64,000 nt of DNA from the NCBI GenBank assembly GCA_965222975.1, contig CBDCVJ010000050.1, positions 434,001-498,000 on the forward strand, in the 5' to 3' direction. Under the pieces are notes generated by a model. It saw nothing but the letters and a program-made list of their open reading frames with translations, had not been told where the DNA came from and searched no databases. Within the stretch, counting starts at the first letter, position 1; each line of letters starts with the position of its first letter. Shown here in pieces: positions 38,339 to 45,571 of this stretch. The stretch is from UBA6168 sp965222975 (GTDB lineage: Bacteria; Bacteroidota; Bacteroidia; Chitinophagales; Saprospiraceae). The position numbers and the translations under genes are program-made.

Positions 38339-39805
38339 TCAGTAGCTCTCAAATAGCCTCCGGGCATGCCGTCCAATATTCTCTTGGATTTGGGTTGCCT
38401 CAAAATAATTATTGCCTTCTATTTCATTGGGGGCATCCTTGTACAGTTCCACTTCCCACTGCGGGTTGGAGATTTCCCCCCTAGCAGTTGAATGCAGCAG
38501 CACATGGCCATTGTTTGCCAAGGTAGGGTTGTAAAAAAGAAACTTCACATTGTTCTGACCAGTTTGTGGGAATTGGTTGTAAAACCAAATTTCATATGGT
38601 GGCGCACTTTGTTCTGTCTCTACGGACACAATATCGCTGGGCACTCCATATTTCATATAAACATAGCCCCTATCCGATTCAAAGCCATACCCAAAGCCGT
38701 TCCTGAATTTTTCATCGATCGCCTTCGCAATTACCATATAACCATTGTAAGCACGTTCTGGGTCAACTGGATCCTCTGTCGCCCAAAAACTAAAAAGGTA
38801 CAACTGCATAGCTTCGGGTTTTTCTTCTGCAATTATGGTGTTGATCAATTCCCCATCTGTATCATCCACCTGCATCGCAATGGCCCTGAGGGCATACCGC
38901 AACTCCTGGACAGTCATTTCCGATACAAATTCTTCTTCCAGGCCACTGGTTTGAGATGCTATTTCCTCCCTCGTTGAGTCAATAAATGGATTGCTTCGCT
39001 GGAAGGCTATGGATTTTTTTGAAAGCAATTCGCCGCTCTTGTTCTTTACTTCCACAACCATATTATAGTTGCCACTTGGTAATTTGGATATATCCAACTG
39101 TTGTAAAAAAGGCACTACTGTATTTGGAGTACGTCTTTTATGTACCGCACCAATAACAGTGGATTTTTTTTCTCCCGAAATTGCCTCCACAAAGTAACTG
39201 ACCATGAAATCATCACCAACCAATTTATCAGTATCATAAATTTCAGTATAAAATATCAACCTGTCGCAGTACCGGTCATAAAATTGGGAAGGCAACGGCT
39301 CAAAAACATAGCCTCCCTTAGCCATTGGATTATCAGGCTGGCTGCCTTTTAATTTCCTCAAGGAAGCAATCAATTGTATGTCCGATTGGTACACCCTGTT
39401 TTCACTAAAATCAATTCTAAAGTTATGGTTGTAACGTTTGCCATTTTCAGGTTTATTCAAATCATTGACCGAAATATCAAGGGTATACCCCCCTTCTTCA
39501 AGAGCATATCTTTTTGTATCAAAAAAATCTTGTGGATTTGGATATACAGGGCTATTGAGCCGGTATTTATCAAACTTGATAATCTCCCCTTCTCTTTTAA
39601 ATAGAATGACCACTTCCATATTTGCTTGAACCGAAGTGTCAGATAGGGAAACGAATTCAGCCGTTTTACCAACTAGATGCATATATATTTCCACGTATGG
39701 GCCCTCATCGCTTTTAAAAACGGCGTATGATATATTGGCGTCAAGTGCTTTTAAACTTATGAAAGCAAGAAAAGTCGTGAGTATAGAAAGTAAAAATTTT
39801 TTCAT
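38339..39805 (-). CDS. GWxTD domain-containing protein
   Basis: Secreted or periplasmic protein of 488 residues with a signal peptide (MKKFLLSILTTFLAFISLKA). A beta-rich N-terminal half is followed by the C-terminal GWxTD domain. In that domain LYLFSFWATEDPVDPE, the ESDRGYVYMKYGVPSDI segment and APPYEIWFYNQFP correspond to the usual FWxxxDPTP, GWxTDRGRIYILYG and PYExWxY elements. The family is common in Bacteroidota, but its biochemical role is unknown. The downstream glycosyltransferase gene is 164 bp away on the same strand and may be cotranscribed. Confidence 0.85.
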   Translation of the reverse strand: MKKFLLSILTTFLAFISLKALDANISYAVFKSDEGPYVEIYMHLVGKTAEFVSLSDTSVQANMEVVILFKREGEIIKFDKYRLNSPVYPNPQDFFDTKRYALEEGGYTLDISVNDLNKPENGKRYNHNFRIDFSENRVYQSDIQLIASLRKLKGSQPDNPMAKGGYVFEPLPSQFYDRYCDRLIFYTEIYDTDKLVGDDFMVSYFVEAISGEKKSTVIGAVHKRRTPNTVVPFLQQLDISKLPSGNYNMVVEVKNKSGELLSKKSIAFQRSNPFIDSTREEIASQTSGLEEEFVSEMTVQELRYALRAIAMQVDDTDGELINTIIAEEKPEAMQLYLFSFWATEDPVDPERAYNGYMVIAKAIDEKFRNGFGYGFESDRGYVYMKYGVPSDIVSVETEQSAPPYEIWFYNQFPQTGQNNVKFLFYNPTLANNGHVLLHSTARGEISNPQWEVELYKDAPNEIEGNNYFEATQIQENIGRHARRLFESY

Positions 39806-40098
39806 GTTAAAAGTTTTAGTTTAAGTTTTCGCTTGGAAAGTTAATATTATCTCAATTGATCCTCAAAAAAGTTTTGATATGTAGGAAGACAAAATTGCAT
39901 TTTCCCTGAATTTCAACAGCATCAGCTTGCTATCAACAATTGTTAAACAAGCCCAAAGTCCAAAATGTGCGCATGTTTCCAAATTATTGGGATTTCAATC
40001 AGCATCTTTTTTCTCATCAAATACGAACACATACAGCAAGTTACGCTTAGTTAATAATATTATATGATAAAATATTTCTTGAATTGAAACGGGCATGT
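39806..40098. other. Divergent intergenic region
   Basis: Spacer between the GWxTD gene (minus) and the plus-strand promoter at about 40099. It should hold the GWxTD promoter, but I could not place a convincing minus-strand -7 element. There is no ORF of note. Confidence 0.4.
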
Positions 40099-40328
40099 TA
40101 AATTTGCACCCGTTCTTCTACCTGTTTTCACTTCACAGTCATTTTCCAACCTAACTTTATTGTTCTCACTCACTGTTTTTCTTTTATATCCATCTATTGG
40201 ATAAAAACTATTGGTTATTTCCATTAGGGAATGCCCTTACTATGAGACGCGCCTAAAGAACTCATTATTTCTAAGTAAGTTTTTTGGTAAAATGGTAGGA
40301 GGGCTGCTTTTGGCAGCTCTCTTTTTTT
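40099..40328 (+). ncRNA. Candidate structured small RNA with its own promoter and terminator
   Basis: TAAATTTG at 40099-40106 matches the -7 consensus TAnnTTTG. About 200 nt downstream a GC-rich hairpin (40299-40321, stem with GCTGC/GCAGC) is followed by seven T. Near the presumed 5' end CTTCTACC (40115-40122) can pair with GGTAGGAG (40294-40301) just before the terminator, closing the transcript into one domain. This layout resembles 6S-like RNAs, but I recognise no family signature. It could also be a long leader of the VWA gene with an attenuator. Confidence 0.35.
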
Positions 40329-40376
40329 ATTTGCCACAAATCAAGCACTGCCTTACTTTCCTAAACCAATCTCCTT

Positions 40377-40384
40377 TATATTTG
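40377..40384 (+). promoter_or_regulatory. Putative -7 element of the VWA gene
   Basis: TATATTTG matches TAnnTTTG and lies 35 bp before the ATG at 40420. No clear -33 TTTG is visible at the usual distance. Confidence 0.4.
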
Positions 40385-40419
40385 TATTTCTACTAATTCC
40401 ATTTAAATAATCTTAGACA

Positions 40420-41517
40420 ATGATCGGTTGGCAATTTTCAGAATATGTGCCAGATGAGGGCGATTCGATTTTTGAAAAGCTATTAAAGTTGTTTCAAGAA
40501 TTGCTCCTCTACACTGCAGGCGATGTACAAGAAGCCTTGTCATGGTTAACAGAACTTGACCGAAAATATGGACTTACCAATGAAGAATATGGCATGGCCG
40601 ATTTCATTCAAGACCTGATTGACAAGGGCTTAATTGCAGAAGGAGAAAGAAATGGACAAATTGGATTTGTGCCTACCTCAAAAATGGAAATTGCCCTTCG
40701 TAGGCAAGCCTTAGAAGATATATTTGGTCAATTGAAAAAAACCAAGCACGGTAACCATTCAACTAAGTTTAGTGGCAAAGGCGACGAGCGGTCGTCAGAA
40801 TTGAAACCTTATGAGTTTGGCGACAATTTGGAAAACATCGCAATTTCAGAAAGCCTTCGGAATGCCCATATCAACCACGGGATAGATGATTTCCTGCTCA
40901 CCCCAGATGACCTTGAAGTTAGGGAAACATTTTATCAAAGCCAGACAAGCACGGTGCTGATGATTGATATTTCCCACTCCATGATTTTGTATGGGGAAGA
41001 CCGTATCACGCCTGCGAAAAGAGTAGCGCTTGCACTTTCAGAATTAATCACCACCCGATACGCTAAGGACACCCTCGACATACTAGTATTCGGAAATGAT
41101 GCCTGGCAAATAGACATCAAAGACCTGCCCTATTTACAAGTCGGTCCCTACCATACCAACACCGTAGCGGGACTCGAACTTGCTATGGATATTCTTAAAA
41201 AGCGGCGAAACCCGAACAAACAGGTTTTTATGATAACGGACGGTAAGCCAACCTGCATTAAACGTGGAAAGAAATATTACAAAAACAGTTTTGGCCTGGA
41301 CCGAAAAATCGTTAGCCGCACGTTGAACCTCGCACAACGTTGCCGGAAATTGCAAATTCCTATCACCACTTTCATGATCGCAAGGGATCCATATTTGGTG
41401 AAGTTCGTAGACCAATTTACCAGAGCCAATAACGGTAAGGCATTCTATAGCAGTTTGCAAGGACTTGGAGAATTTATTTTTCTTGATTATAAAAACAATA
41501 AACGGAAAAGACGGTAA
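40420..41517 (+). CDS. VWA domain protein (MoxR/Mg-chelatase-type partner)
   Basis: Cytoplasmic protein of 365 residues without a signal peptide. The C-terminal half (about 175-355) is a von Willebrand A domain with an intact MIDAS: DISHS (183-187), a central Thr in GPYHTNTVAGL and the later Asp in MITDGKPT. The N-terminal half is helical and charged. Such proteins usually act with a MoxR or magnesium-chelatase-like AAA+ ATPase encoded beside them. No ATPase gene lies next to it here, so the partner must be elsewhere. It ends in a basic tail (NNKRKRR). A weak hairpin follows at 41526-41555. The specific role is unknown. Confidence 0.8.
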   Translation: MIGWQFSEYVPDEGDSIFEKLLKLFQELLLYTAGDVQEALSWLTELDRKYGLTNEEYGMADFIQDLIDKGLIAEGERNGQIGFVPTSKMEIALRRQALEDIFGQLKKTKHGNHSTKFSGKGDERSSELKPYEFGDNLENIAISESLRNAHINHGIDDFLLTPDDLEVRETFYQSQTSTVLMIDISHSMILYGEDRITPAKRVALALSELITTRYAKDTLDILVFGNDAWQIDIKDLPYLQVGPYHTNTVAGLELAMDILKKRRNPNKQVFMITDGKPTCIKRGKKYYKNSFGLDRKIVSRTLNLAQRCRKLQIPITTFMIARDPYLVKFVDQFTRANNGKAFYSSLQGLGEFIFLDYKNNKRKRR

Positions 41518-41525
41518 GATAAAAA

Positions 41526-41555
41526 AGCCCTTCCTAGACAAAGCAAGAAAGGGCT
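41526..41555 (+). terminator. Weak hairpin after the VWA gene
   Basis: AGCCCTT and AAGGGCT pair around a 16-nt loop, 8 bp after the stop codon. No long T-run follows, so termination may be inefficient. Confidence 0.4.
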
Positions 41556-41794
41556 CGGTTAATGTGTGTGGAATGATTTCTGAATGGGTCAGGCAATTGG
41601 GAAATACGAGCATGAAAACATGCCTTGCCTAAAAGCAAATCTTTAGTAAAACGGAATTAGAATTGTTGAAGCTCTCTCAGGTATGAAATGGAAAATGAAA
41701 TAGTGTAGGGATGGGTATTTGTGCAGTGGTGCAAAGGTAAAAAACCATTACTATATTTCATTATTATTTATGCAAAAAAATCATCTTTTTAGCC

Positions 41795-42082
41795 ATGCTG
41801 GAAAAAGAACAAAAATTAGGGGATGTCTTAAAGGGAATGGTTGACACCATGAAATGGAAAGAAAAACTGAACGAAACCAAGATCAGGGAAACGTGGAAAG
41901 AAAAGATGGGCACTACCATCAATCATTACACAAAAGAGGTCAAGTTGCGAAACAAAAAGCTGTTCATAAGTATAGAATCATCTTCCTTAAAACAAGAACT
42001 GAGCTATGAAAGGGAAAAGATCAAGGACATGATGAACCATGAACTTGGAGGTGATTTTGTCGTTGATGTCATCATCCGTTAA
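41795..42082 (+). CDS. DUF721/DciA-like protein
   Basis: Small cytoplasmic protein of 95 residues. It shows the DUF721 pattern: LGDVLKGMVDTMKWKEKLNE, then IRETWKEKMGTTINHYT, then an LxxxKLFISIESSSLKQELS beta-hairpin and a final helix with EREKIKDMMNHELGG. The related DciA proteins load or assist the replicative helicase in bacteria without DnaC. In Bacteroidota these short forms are conserved, but their role has to be inferred. It is flanked by a 277-bp spacer upstream and by the second MITE copy directly after its stop. Confidence 0.82.
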   Translation: MLEKEQKLGDVLKGMVDTMKWKEKLNETKIRETWKEKMGTTINHYTKEVKLRNKKLFISIESSSLKQELSYEREKIKDMMNHELGGDFVVDVIIR

Positions 42083-42183
42083 TATTTATTTCACTACCGT
42101 ACACTTTTTGTTTTATATCCGTTTTCAGGCCTAAGGCGAAGAAACCTAGAGGGAGAGAGGTGTACGGTAGTGAAATATTTATT
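42081..42183. mobile_element. Palindromic MITE copy 2 with flanking direct repeats
   Basis: Terminal inverted repeats TCACTACCGTACAC (42091-42104) and GTGTACGGTAGTGA (42160-42173) are perfect. The interior differs from copy 1 at 37169-37274. The direct repeat AATATTTATT lies exactly outside both ends (42081-42090 and 42174-42183). The left duplicate overlaps the DUF721 stop codon. The element has no coding capacity. Confidence 0.82.
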
Positions 42184-42201
42184 AAAAATTGAAGAATATG
42201 T

Positions 42202-42233
42202 AAAAGGGCGCTGATTGATTCAGCGCCCTTTTA
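42202..42233. terminator. Bidirectional terminator between convergent genes
   Basis: AAAAGGGCGCTGA and TCAGCGCCCTTTT form a perfect 13-bp stem with a 5-nt loop, with A- and T-runs on the two sides. It sits between DUF721 (plus) and the subtilisin gene (minus). Confidence 0.85.
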
Positions 42234-42254
42234 TATGATTGAAGAAATAAGATA

Positions 42255-43937
42255 TTATACCCGGTTTTTCTTACCTCCAGAAGAACCGCTAATTTTTTTA
42301 CTTTCACTACGCCACTTGCTTTTCTTTTTTTTAGGTTTCACCGTATTGGCTTTTTTGGCAGCTTCATATCCATTGATTGTTCCGCCAGTAACACAGAGGT
42401 CACTAAATGAAACAACTTCTGTTGGACTACCCGGTTTTTTGACTTTTGCGTTTTTGGTCATGGTAGTAGTACTCATCAAGATATCTTTCACTTGTTGTGC
42501 TGATAAATCAGGATAATAGGAACGAATGACCGCCGCGACACCAGCGGCCACTGGAGATGCCATACTTGTTCCGCTTATTGCGTTATACTCATTTTCTGGC
42601 CAAGTGGAATAAACATCAACACCCGGTGAAAAGAGATCAACATTCTCTTTCCCATAATTTGAAAAATCAGCAGCTGCATCTTCGCCGCCTTTCCAAGAAA
42701 GCGCCCCTATCTCCATCCAGTTTTTGGCCTTTTTGGGACCGAATAAACCTCTTTTTTCAAATTTATCATTTGGGAAATTGGAAGCCTTATCTGTATTTGA
42801 ACCGTCGTTGCCGGAACCGTGAAAAATAAGTACATCATTTTTCATCGCATATTTCACTGCTTTGTCAACCGCCTTTTTATCCCATGAATGCCCTTTCCCA
42901 AAACTCATATTGATAATGGAAGCACCATTGTCAACCGCGTATATAATAGAATTGGCAACATCTTTATCCCTCTCGTCACCATCTGGGACGCAGCGCAAGG
43001 CCATGATTTTTACATTATCAGCAATACCATTCATGCCAATCCCATTGTTGCGGGAAGCGGCAATAAGGCCTGACACATGCGTACCATGAGAAGAATCGGG
43101 CCCTTTCACATCATTATTTCCGTAATTTTTGTCATAGCTATCAGCGTAATTGTCGCCCACAATTTTCCTTGGATCAATGTCCGGGTTGTAATGGTAATCA
43201 CCCTTTGGGCCATAATAATCTATGGCCTCTTGCAATTGACCTTTGACTTCAGGAATACTTTGTCCTTCGGACAGCATTCCTGAAACCATCTGAACGGCAT
43301 AAGCCAATTTCTCGTCATTGGTATCTATCTTATTTAAATCCTTCTGAGTAGGTTCCTCCTTCCCAACTGCATCTGTAACACTATTGATGGCATTGAGAAT
43401 GCTACCATAGAATTCAGCGTTTGACTTTGCTTCCTTTCTTTCTTCTTCTATTTCTTCGCCCATTTCTAGGTATTTGTCATACAACTTTTTATCCTTTTTC
43501 GACAAAGAGGAAGGATCTACGTTTTTAAATTTTTCCCTATAATGCCTATAAAGGCGAGTCACCTCCAACTGGTCATGGTGTACATTTTCTCCATTTTTAT
43601 TTCCTATGAAATTCCATCCATATATATCATCAACAAAGCCGTTGTTGTCATCATCTTTTCCATTCCCTGCGATTTCGCCCGGATTGACCCACATCACATC
43701 TTTCAAGTCCTCATGATAGGGGTCAACCCCGCCATCGATCACAGCAACGATAACAGTCTCGGATTTTTTTCCTTTCAAAAGTTCGCTGTACATCTTATCA
43801 GCACTAACCCCCATGATGCCATCTTTCAATTTGTCGAGATGTTGCCAATTCTCAGGCGGTGTATTGATAGAAAATTGAGAAAAGCCAATCATGGGCAAAA
43901 TCAGAAAGACAATGGAAAAAAGATTTTTTAACTTCAT
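42255..43937 (-). CDS. Secreted S8 family serine peptidase (subtilisin-like)
   Basis: It has a signal peptide (MKLKNLFSIVFLILPMIGFS) and a subtilase domain. The catalytic triad is complete: Asp68 in AVIDGGVD, His284 in SSHGTHVSG and Ser458 in GTSMASPVAAG. The distance from Asp to His is about 215 residues because of a charged, helical insertion (about 110-265). The C-terminus is a short basic tail (KPKKKKSKWRSESKKISG) and shows no T9SS sorting domain, so the protein probably remains periplasmic or reaches the outer membrane by another route. The length is 560 residues. The substrate is unknown. It is a single-gene transcription unit by spacing. Confidence 0.9.
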   Translation of the reverse strand: MKLKNLFSIVFLILPMIGFSQFSINTPPENWQHLDKLKDGIMGVSADKMYSELLKGKKSETVIVAVIDGGVDPYHEDLKDVMWVNPGEIAGNGKDDDNNGFVDDIYGWNFIGNKNGENVHHDQLEVTRLYRHYREKFKNVDPSSLSKKDKKLYDKYLEMGEEIEEERKEAKSNAEFYGSILNAINSVTDAVGKEEPTQKDLNKIDTNDEKLAYAVQMVSGMLSEGQSIPEVKGQLQEAIDYYGPKGDYHYNPDIDPRKIVGDNYADSYDKNYGNNDVKGPDSSHGTHVSGLIAASRNNGIGMNGIADNVKIMALRCVPDGDERDKDVANSIIYAVDNGASIINMSFGKGHSWDKKAVDKAVKYAMKNDVLIFHGSGNDGSNTDKASNFPNDKFEKRGLFGPKKAKNWMEIGALSWKGGEDAAADFSNYGKENVDLFSPGVDVYSTWPENEYNAISGTSMASPVAAGVAAVIRSYYPDLSAQQVKDILMSTTTMTKNAKVKKPGSPTEVVSFSDLCVTGGTINGYEAAKKANTVKPKKKKSKWRSESKKISGSSGGKKNRV

Positions 43938-44273
43938 TTTATTTAATGTTTTTATGTTTTATTGTGAGTTTAAAATGCTTATTTGGAAGGGCAATCATAA
44001 TGTTGTTTACTTTTATTTAGTGCATAATGCAGACCAAATACTTGGTTCTTTTTTTTGTTTTATAAAAATGAGGGCAAAAGTAACATTTGAACAGTGAAGT
44101 AGAAACGTTCAAAATCAGAGGAATGATACACTTTACACAACCTCTTTTCCTTATATCCAACTTCCCATTAACAGCTTACATGGACAAGTGTTTATTCAAA
44201 AAGTGACACTTTTCAATGGGGAATGTCAAGGCTTTACCAATCTACTCTCCTTCCTTTTCGCTTTTTTACCAAT
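43938..44273. other. Upstream region of the subtilisin gene
   Basis: CAAAAGTA at 44075-44082 reads TACTTTTG on the minus strand, a good -7 element, about 138 bp before the subtilisin ATG. No clear -33 element accompanies it. No gene is seen in this spacer. Confidence 0.45.
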
Positions 44274-44302
44274 AAAAAAACGCCCGGCAGGCGCCAAGCG
44301 TT
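44274..44302 (-). terminator. Terminator of the small T9SS protein gene
   Basis: On the minus strand AAACGC and GCGTTT form the outer stem, with an inner GGCGCC palindrome. The stem is followed by a run of seven T. It lies 39 bp after the stop codon. Confidence 0.75.
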
Positions 44303-44341
44303 TGTACATAGGTTTGTTAAAAAAACAAAGAATATTCTTAA

Positions 44342-45157
44342 TTATTGTTGTATGGTCATTTTTTGGGCTATTCTACCCAGTTTGTTTTCCAGCACTATGA
44401 AGTACAATCCGTTTGATAAATGACTGCCATCGTAACTTAAACTGTTCAAGCCTTGATTTATCCTAACAGCTTCCCGATGGACGGATTGGCCGAGCAAATC
44501 TACAACGTGGAAGTTGAATTCACCAGTGACATCCGAGTTTATTTTAATATTGACAGGGCCAGCCGACGGATTAGGTTGGAGGGTCAATTGTACATGATCG
44601 GTTAATTGTTCATTTGTAGCCACAACATCGCATGGTTCACTTGCGTCGTTCAATAAATGAATGGTATATTTTCCGGGAGCAATATCAGGATTTGGAAATG
44701 TAAATGGCAAGGTGAAAGGAAAACCAATAAAGTTAATGGTAACATTAATCTCCAAATCATATGCACCAGCAGCGTTAGTCGCCGTTGGAATCCCTTTAAG
44801 AGCCACACAACCAACGGTGCTATTTTCGTAAATGCAATCATTGGGCTCACACAAGTACGCAATACCTTCAGGAAGCCCCGAGACATCATTTACAACAATG
44901 TTATCAAGTGCAAATGTTACAGACGCCCCCCCAAAAGGGACTGTAATGCTATCCCCAACTCCAATAGTAAAGGGAAAATTGAACTCTTCCCCTATGATAG
45001 CACAATCATTAATGCCCCCATTGGGAGCAATGTCGGCATCGAATGGAGGAGGGAATACACCTGTAGAGTCCATAAACGAAGTGTCGGGCATACAGTTTTG
45101 AGCATTCAGAAAAACAAATGGCAAACAAGCCACAAAAGTTAGTAGTACTTTCTTCAT
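44342..45157 (-). CDS. Small secreted protein with T9SS type A sorting domain
   Basis: I chose the start MKKVLLTFVACLPFVFLNAQ because it gives a standard signal peptide; the longest frame begins 17 codons upstream. The middle part has paired cysteines (CMPDTSF, NDCAIIGEEF, LCEPNDCIYENSTVGC) but no domain I recognise. The C-terminus (about 195-271) is a type A T9SS sorting domain: QLTLQPNPSAGPVNIKI to GRIAQKMTIQQ, with the usual GLYFIVLE strand. It is thus a secreted or surface-attached protein of 271 residues with unknown function. It is transcribed divergently from the TonB-dependent receptor gene 414 bp away, and a terminator follows it. Confidence 0.85.
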   Translation of the reverse strand: MKKVLLTFVACLPFVFLNAQNCMPDTSFMDSTGVFPPPFDADIAPNGGINDCAIIGEEFNFPFTIGVGDSITVPFGGASVTFALDNIVVNDVSGLPEGIAYLCEPNDCIYENSTVGCVALKGIPTATNAAGAYDLEINVTINFIGFPFTLPFTFPNPDIAPGKYTIHLLNDASEPCDVVATNEQLTDHVQLTLQPNPSAGPVNIKINSDVTGEFNFHVVDLLGQSVHREAVRINQGLNSLSYDGSHLSNGLYFIVLENKLGRIAQKMTIQQ

Positions 45158-45208
45158 ATAGATATAGAATTTAGGATGAAACATTGCAAGTTGATCGCAA
45201 TTGGGCAA

Positions 45209-45571
45209 GGTGCAGACTGGATAGGAAAAAAGACTTGCATCACTTTTTTCTTTGGCAAATCTCTATAAAATTGCTTTAAAGAAGACTATTTCCACCTATT
45301 AAATTCCTAAAAAATCACTCATCTTCCGATAATCCCGTCACTTTGAACTACTTTTGCAGCGATTCACACACTTTGTCTTTCACTGTGGAAAGCCCGTTCA
45401 CACCCACTCTTTGTACCGTTTTTAGCATTGCAACACCTTCCTGAGAACATTTCCAGTATGATAACATAGTTGAGTATTTGCTGTAGCAATTGATCCAAAA
45501 GAAATTGAATAGGATCAAAGTTCTACCCATTTTTACGATCTTTCATTCTTTAACACCAACCACATTATTTT
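45209..45571. promoter_or_regulatory. Divergent promoter region of the TonB receptor and T9SS protein
   Basis: TACTTTTG at 45349-45356 on the plus strand fits the -7 consensus for the TonB receptor gene and implies a leader of about 210 nt. No good -33 element is seen. A 60-codon minus ORF here has no supporting features. Confidence 0.35.

Noticed and set aside
38203..38403. Small minus-strand ORF between the glycosyltransferase and GWxTD genes
   Set aside because: It overlaps the GWxTD coding end in another frame and has no recognisable feature.
45348..45530. 60-codon minus-strand ORF upstream of the TonB receptor
   Set aside because: There is no ribosome binding site, no domain, and it lies across the likely promoter of the plus-strand gene.
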